The translations under genes were made by a program, and so were the position numbers. This document shows positions 23,268-31,014 of a stretch of DNA of 64,000 nt, piece after piece. The notes below the pieces were generated by a model, which worked only from the letters and a program-made list of their open reading frames with translations, searched no databases and was not told where the DNA came from. Origin of the DNA: Flavobacterium sp. 245 (lineage in GTDB: Bacteria; Bacteroidota; Bacteroidia; Flavobacteriales; Flavobacteriaceae); NCBI RefSeq assembly GCF_004362055.1, contig NZ_SNXB01000004.1, forward strand, positions 1 to 64,000, in the 5' to 3' direction. Within the stretch, counting starts at the first letter, position 1, and each line of letters begins with the position of its first letter.

Positions 23268-25655
23268 TCATTTTAAATTACTAGAACTGAAGTAGTTAGA
23301 CATTATAGTTACAAAACTTACAATAGTTATTGTGCTCAATGGCATAATAATAGCAGCCACTAGCGGAAGCAAATTGCTCGTTATAGCAAAACCAAGTCCA
23401 ACAACATTATAAAGAAGAGATAAAACAAAACTCATTTTAATAATTAAAATGGATTTTTGGGAAAGTTTTAAAAAGTAGCTCAATCGGGAAAATTCATTGG
23501 CATCTAAGATTGCATCACAAGCAGGTGAAAACACATTGACATTTTCAGAAATCGAAACCCCAACATTGCTTTGAGCAAGTGCTCCGGCATCATTTAATCC
23601 ATCACCAACCATCATCACATTTAGCCCATTTTCCTGTAGTTTTTTAATGAATTCAAGTTTTTGATCTGGTTTCTGATTAAATATCAGTTCAGTTCCTTTA
23701 GGCACGATTTTTTCAAGATTTACCCGTTCACCATCATTATCGCCTGAAAGTACTTTTAACTTGTAGTTTTTGCTTAAATTTAAAAGTAACGTTGCAAGAC
23801 CATCTCTATATTGATTTTGGAAATTAAATCGTCCATAATAAACATCTCCAATTTTAATATGCAAGGCTGTTTTCTCAATTTCTGATGAATCTAAATCTGG
23901 ACTTTCAACAAACGAAGCTGAGCCAATTTTAATTGTTTTATTTTCGGTGAAAGCCAAAATTCCTTTTCCCGTTATTTCTTCAAATTCCTCGATTTTAATT
24001 CGCTTTGTTTCTGGCAAAAAATCATAAAGCATTCTGCTTAAAGGGTGATTTGATGCACGCAGCACATTTTTCAGTAAAACCTTATTTTCATCAGAAATCA
24101 TAGTTCCCTCATAAACAATATTTGATTTTTTATTTGTTGTAATTGTTCCGGTTTTATCAAAAACAATTGTATCAACTTTTGCTAATTGCTCAATTACCAA
24201 AGCATTTTTAAGATACATTTTTTGTTTACCCATGATTCTCAGGATATTTCCAAAAGTAAAAGGAGCTGTAAGTGCCAGCGCACACGGGCAGGCTACAATC
24301 AATACTGCTGTAAAAACGTTGAATGCTGTATTTGCATCTATAAATATCCAATATCCAAATCCTGCAAAAGCAATCAATAATAATATTGGAGTAAAATAAC
24401 GGCTTATTTTATCTGTTATCGTTTTATGTTTTTGAACTACCTTTTTCTGAAAAATTTCATTGCTCCATAATTGGGTAAGATAACTTTGCGAAACCGAATG
24501 CAAAACTTCCATTTCAATTACTTTTCCAATTTGTTTCCCGCCAGCAAAAACTTTATCACCTGATTTTTTGGTTATTGGAACTGCTTCTCCAGTAACAAAA
24601 CTATAATCAATTTCGGCTTTTTCACTAATTAAAATACCATCAACCGGAATCAATTCCTGATTTCTGATCAATAATCGGTTTCCTTTTAAAACATCGTAAA
24701 TAGGCACGCTTTCTTCAGATGTATCTTGATTAATTCTGGTAACTGCAATTGGAAAATACGATTTAAAATCTCTTTCAAAACTCAAAAAACTATAGGTCTT
24801 GATTTGAAACATTTTTCCGAGCAGCATAAAAAATACCAAACCTGTAAGACTGTCAAAAAAACCACCTCCGTAATTCATGACAATATCAAAAGTACTTCTG
24901 ATAAACATTACAATAATTCCCAAAGCAATCGGAATATCAATGTTCAGCATTTTTGATTTGATACTTTTATAAGCTGAAACATAATAACCGCTTGCTGAAT
25001 ATAGAAAACTGGGCAAAGCCAATAAAAAAATCAAAATCCTGAAAAAAGGCTTATAATTGTCAAGCCAAAATTCTTTTATTTCAAAATATTCTGGAAATGA
25101 AAGCAACATGATATTTCCAAAACAAAAGAAAGCTACACCAAGTTTATACGTTAAACTTCTGTCTACATTATTTTTGCCGGTTTCGTAATTTTCTAAACTT
25201 ATATAAGGCTCATAACCTATTGAACTTAACAAATTAGCAATAGATTTAAGAGAAACAAGATCTGAGTTGAAAGTAATTCGGACTTTTTTTTCTGGGAAAT
25301 TAACTTGTGAAATACTGATTCCGGACTGAATTCTATTTAAATTTTCTAAAATCCAGATACATGAACTGCAGTGTATGTGTGGAATATTTAAAGAAACAAT
25401 AGCGGTATTTCCTTCTTGAAAATCGATTATTTTTGAAGAAATGGCTTCATTGTCTAAAAAATCATATTTTCCTTGAATATCTTGCGGAGTAGCGCCTGGC
25501 GATTTTTCGAAATCATAGTAACAGGTCAAATCATGCAGACTAAAAATCTCATAAACCGTTTTACATCCGGCACAACAAAACTTTTTTTCATCAAAATTGA
25601 TTTCTTCATTTTTAGGAATGTCAATCCCGCAATGAAAACAGCTCTGCTCAGTCAT
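23268..25655 (-). CDS. ccoI: Copper-translocating P-type ATPase, CcoI type
   Basis: 795 residues. The N-terminus has a Cys-rich metal-binding segment (CFHCGIDIP and CCAGCKTVYEIF), typical of CcoI/FixI, then a heavy-metal-associated domain with CSSCIWILE at about 99. Eight or so membrane helices carry the CPC motif in IVACPCALALTAPF. DKTGT phosphorylation site, GDGLNDAGALAQ hinge and TGEAVP actuator loop are present. CcoI exports copper to load the CuB centre of the cbb3 oxidase. It is upstream of, and separate from, the ccoS operon, and divergent from the Crp/Fnr gene, with its own operator copy. Confidence 0.93.
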   Translation of the reverse strand: MTEQSCFHCGIDIPKNEEINFDEKKFCCAGCKTVYEIFSLHDLTCYYDFEKSPGATPQDIQGKYDFLDNEAISSKIIDFQEGNTAIVSLNIPHIHCSSCIWILENLNRIQSGISISQVNFPEKKVRITFNSDLVSLKSIANLLSSIGYEPYISLENYETGKNNVDRSLTYKLGVAFFCFGNIMLLSFPEYFEIKEFWLDNYKPFFRILIFLLALPSFLYSASGYYVSAYKSIKSKMLNIDIPIALGIIVMFIRSTFDIVMNYGGGFFDSLTGLVFFMLLGKMFQIKTYSFLSFERDFKSYFPIAVTRINQDTSEESVPIYDVLKGNRLLIRNQELIPVDGILISEKAEIDYSFVTGEAVPITKKSGDKVFAGGKQIGKVIEMEVLHSVSQSYLTQLWSNEIFQKKVVQKHKTITDKISRYFTPILLLIAFAGFGYWIFIDANTAFNVFTAVLIVACPCALALTAPFTFGNILRIMGKQKMYLKNALVIEQLAKVDTIVFDKTGTITTNKKSNIVYEGTMISDENKVLLKNVLRASNHPLSRMLYDFLPETKRIKIEEFEEITGKGILAFTENKTIKIGSASFVESPDLDSSEIEKTALHIKIGDVYYGRFNFQNQYRDGLATLLLNLSKNYKLKVLSGDNDGERVNLEKIVPKGTELIFNQKPDQKLEFIKKLQENGLNVMMVGDGLNDAGALAQSNVGVSISENVNVFSPACDAILDANEFSRLSYFLKLSQKSILIIKMSFVLSLLYNVVGLGFAITSNLLPLVAAIIMPLSTITIVSFVTIMSNYFSSSNLK

Positions 25656-25679
25656 AAATTTGTTTCTTTTTTAATGCAA

Positions 25680-25725
25680 CAAATATTTCGAATAAGATTT
25701 AAGTATAAATATGACAATTATCATA
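25680..25725 (-). promoter_or_regulatory. ccoI promoter with Fnr-like operator
   Basis: Read on the minus strand, TATGATAATTGTCATA (25725-25710) has one mismatch from a perfect palindrome. AATATTTG (25687-25680), one base off TAnnTTTG, lies 30.5 bp from its centre. The third copy of the operator, again upstream of a cbb3-related gene. Confidence 0.6.
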
Positions 25726-25835
25726 TGAAAATGAAATCCAATTCTAATTTAACGAAATAAATTAGTCAAATTACGTTAGTAAAAATTTTCTGCATATTTT
25801 AAGAGAAAACAAGGCTGTAAAACACGAATATTGGT

Positions 25836-25843
25836 TAATTTTG
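25836..25843 (+). promoter_or_regulatory. -7 box of the Crp/Fnr gene
   Basis: TAATTTTG, exact match, 17 bp before the ATG at 25861. No TTG at the right distance and no operator at the class II position, so the shared operator at 25710 probably serves ccoI. Confidence 0.5.
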
Positions 25844-25860
25844 CACCAAATTATTTTGCG

Positions 25861-26541
25861 ATGAATAAATGTGACCAATGTATTGTACGCCAGTTGTCGT
25901 CTTTAAAAGCCCTTAATAAAGAGGAAGTTGTAAAATTAGCGAACAGTAAAACTAGTTATACTATTAAAAAAGGTGAAGCTATTTTTGAAGAAGGAGAAGT
26001 TACAAATGGTGTATTTTGTATAAAAGATGGAGTTGGGAAATTATCAAAGTTAAGCGCTAACGGAAAAGACCAAATAGTTAAATTAGTTAAATCGGGTGAA
26101 TTATTAGGACAACGCTCTATGATCAGCAATGAACCTGCTAATTTATCTGCAAAAGCAATCGCCGATATGGAAGTTTGTTTTATTCCGAAATCTGAAATTA
26201 TCCATTTCTTTAATAACAACAATCAATTTTCACTTAATTTAATGCAGTCAATTTGTGAAGATTTGAAAGAATCTGAAAACGATAAAATTGCGTTAGTTCA
26301 AAAAACTGTAAAACAGCGTTTAGCCGAAACTCTATTACAGCTTCACAATGAATTTGGAGAAAATCCAGACAAAACTCTACAAGTGCAACTTACAAGAGAA
26401 GAACTTGCAGGAATAATTGGAACCGCAACTGAAAGCTGTATTCGACTTTTATCTGACTTTAATAAATTAGAACTGATTGAGCTTGTTGGAAAAAAAATTA
26501 TGCTGAAAAATATCAGAGCATTAAAAAAAATGGCTGAATAA
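25861..26541 (+). CDS. Crp/Fnr family transcriptional regulator
   Basis: 226 residues from ATG 25861; a longer frame to 25831 runs into the -7 box and is rejected. Residues about 20-115 form the cyclic-nucleotide-binding-like domain (KKGEAIFEEGEVTNGVFCIKDGVGKL), followed by a dimer helix and a winged helix-turn-helix (LTREELAGIIGTATESCIRLLSDF). Cys4 and Cys7 (KCDQCIVRQ) resemble the N-terminal Fnr cluster and Cys106 (MEVCFIP) aligns with Fnr Cys122; the third N-terminal ligand is not obvious. In the recognition helix Glu191 and Arg195 match Fnr Glu209 and Arg213, but Ile194 replaces Ser212. Likely the regulator of the adjacent cbb3 genes. Confidence 0.88.
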   Translation: MNKCDQCIVRQLSSLKALNKEEVVKLANSKTSYTIKKGEAIFEEGEVTNGVFCIKDGVGKLSKLSANGKDQIVKLVKSGELLGQRSMISNEPANLSAKAIADMEVCFIPKSEIIHFFNNNNQFSLNLMQSICEDLKESENDKIALVQKTVKQRLAETLLQLHNEFGENPDKTLQVQLTREELAGIIGTATESCIRLLSDFNKLELIELVGKKIMLKNIRALKKMAE

Positions 26542-27312
26542 TTAGAGCTTTTTAGCTTCGTTCCAAAAAACATCCATTTCTGCCAACGTCATTTCTGCTA
26601 AAGGTTTTCCTAATTCACCAGCTTTGCTCTCTAAATACTGAAAACGCTTAATAAATTTTTTATTAGTGCGCTCTAAGGCATCTTCTGGATTTACATTTAA
26701 AAATCGGGCGTAGTTGATCATTGAGAATAAAACATCGCCAAATTCGGCTTCAATTTTATCCTGATCACCAGTTTTTACTTCAACTTGAAGCTCTTCTAAT
26801 TCTTCTTGTACTTTATCCCAAACCTGGTGCGGTTCTTCCCAATCAAAACCAACACCTTTTACTTTATCCTGAATTCGGCTCGCTTTTACTAAAGCAGGAA
26901 GGCTTCTTGGCACACCTTCTAAAACAGATTTCTTGCCTTCTTTGAGTTTAAGTTTTTCCCAGTTCTGTTTTACTTCTTCTTCATCTTTTACAACAGTATC
27001 GCTGTAAATATGAGGATGACGATGAATTAACTTATCGCAAATTTCATTACAGACATCAGCCATATCAAAATCATTGGTTTCTGAACCAATTTTGGCATAA
27101 AAAACAATATGCAATAACAAATCACCAAGTTCTTTTTTTACTTCGTTTAAATCATTGTCTAAAATTGCATCTCCAAGTTCATAAGTTTCTTCGATTGTTA
27201 AATGGCGCAAAGTCTGAAGCGTTTGTTTTTTATCCCACGGACACTGTTCGCGAAGTTCATCCATGATAATTAATAATCTCTCGAAGGCTTTCAACTGAAG
27301 TTCTTTGCTCAT
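26542..27312 (-). CDS. mazG: Nucleoside triphosphate pyrophosphohydrolase MazG
   Basis: 256 residues with two MazG domains: residues about 10-110 (CPWDKKQTLQTLRHLTIEETYELGDAI, KKELGDLLLHIVFYAKI) and 135-240 (KVGFDWEE-like VKGVGFDWEEPHQVWDKV, EAEFGDVLFSMINYARF). The acidic EExxE and ExxD residues bind magnesium. It hydrolyses (d)NTPs to monophosphates and may clear damaged nucleotides. Convergent with the Crp/Fnr gene with no base between stop codons (TAA at 26539-26541 and its complement at 26542-26544). Confidence 0.93.
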   Translation of the reverse strand: MSKELQLKAFERLLIIMDELREQCPWDKKQTLQTLRHLTIEETYELGDAILDNDLNEVKKELGDLLLHIVFYAKIGSETNDFDMADVCNEICDKLIHRHPHIYSDTVVKDEEEVKQNWEKLKLKEGKKSVLEGVPRSLPALVKASRIQDKVKGVGFDWEEPHQVWDKVQEELEELQVEVKTGDQDKIEAEFGDVLFSMINYARFLNVNPEDALERTNKKFIKRFQYLESKAGELGKPLAEMTLAEMDVFWNEAKKL

Positions 27313-27352
27313 TTTTTATTTTTTTTTAATGGTAACCGAATACTGTAAAAGT

Positions 27353-27387
27353 AAAAAATCCTGTCAAGAAAACATCTCAACAGGATT
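27353..27387 (-). terminator. Terminator of the DUF5606 gene
   Basis: ATCCTGT / ACAGGAT stem with a 15-base loop and an A-run at 27353-27358 that becomes the T tract on the minus strand. Confidence 0.72.
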
Positions 27388-27410
27388 AATATATTTCAAA
27401 GAAGGAATCT

Positions 27411-27899
27411 CTATTCTTCCTTTTTTGCTTTTGCTTTTTTAGCTGGTGCTTTTTTAGCTGGCGCTTTTTCTTCAACTGCAGGAACTTCTTCAGCTGTTTC
27501 TGCTGGTGCAGGAGCTAAATCAGTAACTAAACCTTTTGCTTGAAGTGTGTTGTACCAGTTTAATACTTTTTTAATATCAGATGGATAAACTCTTTCTTCA
27601 TCATATTCTGGCAAAATTTCTTTAAAATATGCACTTAACGTAGCATTATCTTCTTTATGTGAAATAGCTTGACCTTTATTTTCTTTAGCAGCAATTTTTT
27701 GCATTACTTCAGTTAATGGTTTTTCGCCTTCGTATGTATAAATTGAGATTTCTGACAATAAACTTACATTGCTTTTTAAGTTTACTGTGATTTTTTTTCC
27801 GTCTGTTAATGATTCTGCCACAAAACCTGTACGAGTTTGCACTTTTAGTACATATAAACCTGGTTTCCCTGAAATGGCTAAAATTTTGTCTAAATTCAT
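27411..27899 (-). CDS. DUF5606 family protein with Ala/Lys-rich tail
   Basis: 162 residues. The conserved part, about 1-125, has LDKILAISGKPGLYVLKVQTR near the start, then a beta-rich segment with LLSEISIYTYEGEKPL and a helical ILPEYDEERVYPSDIKKVLNWYN. Residues 126-162 are an acidic then basic low-complexity tail (APAKKAPAKKAKAKK), histone H1-like, which could contact nucleic acid. The first domain is known from Bacteroidota as DUF5606, often next to def as here (57 bp downstream of it). Cytoplasmic. Function unknown; the def linkage hints at translation or protein maturation. Confidence 0.82.
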   Translation of the reverse strand: MNLDKILAISGKPGLYVLKVQTRTGFVAESLTDGKKITVNLKSNVSLLSEISIYTYEGEKPLTEVMQKIAAKENKGQAISHKEDNATLSAYFKEILPEYDEERVYPSDIKKVLNWYNTLQAKGLVTDLAPAPAETAEEVPAVEEKAPAKKAPAKKAKAKKEE

Positions 27900-27956
27900 G
27901 TTGTATTAATATTAGTATTAAGAATTTTATTGTATTTTTTGTCTTCTTCAGAACAA

Positions 27957-28547
27957 TTATCTTCCTTTTTTAGCAGCAGCAAATTTCATTCTGTATTCTT
28001 GAAAAGTCTTGCCTTCTGTAATATTTTTTAATTTCTTTTGAATCAAACGCTTTTTCAATGAAGATATTTTATCTGTAAACAAAACTCCTTCGATATGATC
28101 GTATTCATGCTGAATAACTCTTGCAATTAATCCGTCAAAAACTTCTGTTTTCATTACAAAATCCTCTTCACAGTATTCAATTGTCACGGTTGGTTTTCTA
28201 TAAACATCTTCGCGAACATCAGGAATACTTAAACAGCCTTCGTTAAAGCTCCACTCTTCTCCTTCTTCCTTAACGATTTTAGCATTGATAAAAGTTTTTT
28301 TAAATCCTTTTAATTCTTTAGCCTCGTCAGATCCTAAATCATCATCTTCACTAAAAGGAGTTGTATCAATAACAAACAAACGAATTGCCATACCTACTTG
28401 CGGAGCAGCAAGCCCAACACCGTAAGCATTATACATGGTTTCATACATGTTTGCTATTGTTTCTTTTAGGTTTGGATATTCTGGCGTAATTGCCACACCT
28501 ACTTTTCTTAAAACAGGATCCCCATATCCTACAATTGGTAAAATCAT
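27957..28547 (-). CDS. def: Peptide deformylase
   Basis: 196 residues. All three motifs are visible: GVGLAAPQVG (about 43-52), EGCLSIP with the metal-binding Cys, and QHEYDHIEG with the two His ligands and catalytic Glu. An insertion around residues 75-92 (FSEDDDLGSDEAKE) is common in Bacteroidota enzymes. It removes the formyl group from nascent proteins. The -7 box TATTTTTG lies at 28618-28611 on the minus strand. Probably cotranscribed with the DUF5606 gene. Confidence 0.95.
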   Translation of the reverse strand: MILPIVGYGDPVLRKVGVAITPEYPNLKETIANMYETMYNAYGVGLAAPQVGMAIRLFVIDTTPFSEDDDLGSDEAKELKGFKKTFINAKIVKEEGEEWSFNEGCLSIPDVREDVYRKPTVTIEYCEEDFVMKTEVFDGLIARVIQHEYDHIEGVLFTDKISSLKKRLIQKKLKNITEGKTFQEYRMKFAAAKKGR

Positions 28548-28610
28548 TTGTATTAATTTATTGCATTATCTACTGTAAAACTGAATTTTAGTTTCCCATA
28601 ATTCAGCTGG

Positions 28611-28618
28611 CAAAAATA
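28611..28618 (-). promoter_or_regulatory. -7 box of def
   Basis: TATTTTTG on the minus strand, exact consensus, about 63 bp before the def ATG. No matching TTG seen. Confidence 0.45.
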
Positions 28619-28724
28619 GTAAAAAATAGTCTACTAATAATTCTAAACATTATATTATATCTTATTTTTTGCCCGTATGTTAAAATCTCATCCATAATTA
28701 TGCCAAATTAATTCGTACAATTCT

Positions 28725-28732
28725 TACCTTTG
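28725..28732 (+). promoter_or_regulatory. -7 box of the FUSC gene
   Basis: TACCTTTG, exact TAnnTTTG match, 17 bp before the ATG at 28750. No matching TTG at -33. Confidence 0.45.
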
Positions 28733-28749
28733 TTAGTAAACCTCTATAT

Positions 28750-30972
28750 ATGTTTGATCGCATCTCGAAATTCACGAACAGTACTTCTTTTTTAAATGCC
28801 TCAAAAGTAACCATTGCTTCTGTAGTTCCTGTGTTGATTTTAAACTTCCTAGGCCATTTTGAAATTGGATTTACCATCGCACTTGGAGCTTTTTATACTT
28901 ATCCCAGCGATATTCCGAGTTCGTTGAGTCATAAGATAAAAGGACTTATTGTAGCTTCCTTTATTGTTTCGGGAGTTAATTTGCTGGTTAATCTTACTTA
29001 TCCATATCCGTTTTTGTTTTATCCTTTCTTAGGATTTTTATTGTTTTTGTGTTCCATGATTTCTGTTTACGGACAACGTGCAACCTTAGTATCTTTTTCA
29101 GCTTTATTGTCTATTTCATTATCATTCGGGCATTTACATCAGGGCTGGGAAGCTTTTGAATATGCTGGTTTTATTTTTATTGGAGGAATTTTATACCTAA
29201 TCGTATCGCTTGTTTTTCATTTGATACAGCCTTATAAATATGTAGAACTCGAAATTGCTGAAGGAATAAAACTTACGGCTAAATACCTGAAATTAAGAGG
29301 TGATTTATGGAATCCAGAAGCAAATAGAGATGCTATTATCGAAAAGCAGTTAGCTGTTCAGGTTGAACTGAATTTGATTCATGAAGATTTAAGAAAAATG
29401 CTTATCGGAAATCAGAATACATCTGGTACAACAGCTCAAAACCGTAAAATGCTATTGGTTTTTATTACTTTGGTCGAAATTCAGGAACTTGCCTTATACA
29501 CGTCATTTGACCACAGCAAACTTCATGAAAAATTTGCCAAACATCCAGAAGTGCTTCGGACATATCAAAATGTAGCTTATAAGTTGGCTTCGACGTTAAA
29601 AAAACTTTCTAAGAATGTACATCATATTGCAGTTTACGTTGATAAAAATGATTTAAAAAACGAATTAGACGCTCTTGAATTTGCCATTTTTGATTATGAA
29701 AAAAGCTTAGGCAAGGAAGAAGCTTCAGAAGGCGTTTTAATGCTGACAAATATGCTGAAATATGCAAGAAACCAAGTCGGAAAAATTAAAATCATTCAGC
29801 GTGCTTTCTCACTTGCAATGCAATCATATAAACTAAAAGATAAAGATAAGGAACTTGAAAAATTCCTGACACCACAATACTATCCTTTACGAACCTTAAC
29901 GGAAAACTTGAGCTTTTCTTCTTCAATTTTCAGACATTCCTTAAGATTGACGATTACAATTTTAATTGGTTTTTTGATTGGAAAAATCCTTCCATTCCAA
30001 AATGTTTATTGGATTTTATTAACTATTGTCGTTATTATGCGTCCGGGTTACGGACTGACAAAAGAACGCTCTTACAATAGAATTTTCGGAACCATTTTAG
30101 GAGGATTATTTGCTTTCGGAATCGTGTCTGTTATTCAAAATCATATTGCACTGAGCATATTTTCAATTGTCTGTATGCTTTTGGGAATTTCTTTTACACA
30201 AATCAATTACAAGATAAGTGCTACGTTTGTGACAATGTACGTTGTTTTTATCTACGGAATTTTAACTCCAAATGTTGTCGAAGTAATTCAGTTCAGGATT
30301 TTAGATTCGCTTGCAGGAGCCATATTAGCCTTTTTAGCCAATCAGTTTTTATGGCCAGCTTGGGAGTTTATCAATACGCCGATTCATATTGAAAATTCGA
30401 TTCGGGCAAACCGAAATTATCTTAAAGAAATTGCCGATTTTTATAATAAAAAAGGAGAAATTCCAACTTCATACCGTTTGGCCAGAAAAAATGCTTTTGT
30501 CGAAATTGGCAATTTAATGACCTCGTTTCAGCGCATGATGCAGGAACCAAAATCAAAACAAAAAACATTGCCATTGGTAAATAAATTAGTTGTGCTTAAT
30601 CACTCCATTTTATCTGCTTTGGCTTCATTGTCGACTTATATTCAGTCACATCAGACAACATCGGCATCAGATTCTTTTAATTATATTATCAAAACGATTT
30701 TATCAAATTTAGATCATTCCATTTCTATTTTAAAAAATGAAACAATTATTAACGATACTTTTTTTGATAAAGAAGATGTAACCCTGCAGTTTGAGGAACT
30801 AAAACGTAAAAACTTTACGCGACTGGCAGAAGATGATGAACTTGACAAAGAAACTCGCCAAGCTAAAATGCAGGAAGCTCAATTGGTTATTGAACAATTA
30901 ATCTGGATGAGCAACCTTGCCGAAAAGATTTTAAAGATTACGAAAGAATTAAAAGCAGCAAATCCAGATTGA
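28750..30972 (+). CDS. FUSC family (YccS/YhfK-like) inner-membrane protein
   Basis: 740 residues. Two membrane blocks: about 20-165 (five to six helices) and about 395-540, the second being the fusaric acid resistance-like domain (ILIGFLIGKILPFQNVYWILLTIVVIMRPGYGLTKERSYNRIFGTILGG). Long cytoplasmic helical regions follow each block (about 170-380 and 545-740). This arrangement is that of YccS/YhfK. Relatives are aromatic acid or toxic compound exporters; substrate unknown here. It is divergent from def and ends in a hairpin that overlaps its last codons (30957-30996). Confidence 0.85.
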   Translation: MFDRISKFTNSTSFLNASKVTIASVVPVLILNFLGHFEIGFTIALGAFYTYPSDIPSSLSHKIKGLIVASFIVSGVNLLVNLTYPYPFLFYPFLGFLLFLCSMISVYGQRATLVSFSALLSISLSFGHLHQGWEAFEYAGFIFIGGILYLIVSLVFHLIQPYKYVELEIAEGIKLTAKYLKLRGDLWNPEANRDAIIEKQLAVQVELNLIHEDLRKMLIGNQNTSGTTAQNRKMLLVFITLVEIQELALYTSFDHSKLHEKFAKHPEVLRTYQNVAYKLASTLKKLSKNVHHIAVYVDKNDLKNELDALEFAIFDYEKSLGKEEASEGVLMLTNMLKYARNQVGKIKIIQRAFSLAMQSYKLKDKDKELEKFLTPQYYPLRTLTENLSFSSSIFRHSLRLTITILIGFLIGKILPFQNVYWILLTIVVIMRPGYGLTKERSYNRIFGTILGGLFAFGIVSVIQNHIALSIFSIVCMLLGISFTQINYKISATFVTMYVVFIYGILTPNVVEVIQFRILDSLAGAILAFLANQFLWPAWEFINTPIHIENSIRANRNYLKEIADFYNKKGEIPTSYRLARKNAFVEIGNLMTSFQRMMQEPKSKQKTLPLVNKLVVLNHSILSALASLSTYIQSHQTTSASDSFNYIIKTILSNLDHSISILKNETIINDTFFDKEDVTLQFEELKRKNFTRLAEDDELDKETRQAKMQEAQLVIEQLIWMSNLAEKILKITKELKAANPD

Positions 30973-30996
30973 TTCATCTGGATTTGTTGCTTTTTT
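30957..30996 (+). terminator. Terminator overlapping the end of the FUSC gene
   Basis: AATCCAGAT (30961-30969) pairs with ATCTGGATT (30976-30984), extended by outer GCA/TGC pairs, then T6. The left arm is inside the coding sequence, which ends at 30972. Confidence 0.85.
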
Positions 30997-31014
30997 ATAT
31001 ATAAAACTTGAATT

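Noticed and set aside
25831..25860. A longer N-terminus for the Crp/Fnr regulator
   Set aside because: The extension overlaps the TAATTTTG promoter box and has no family similarity; the ATG at 25861 directly precedes the conserved Cys-containing start.
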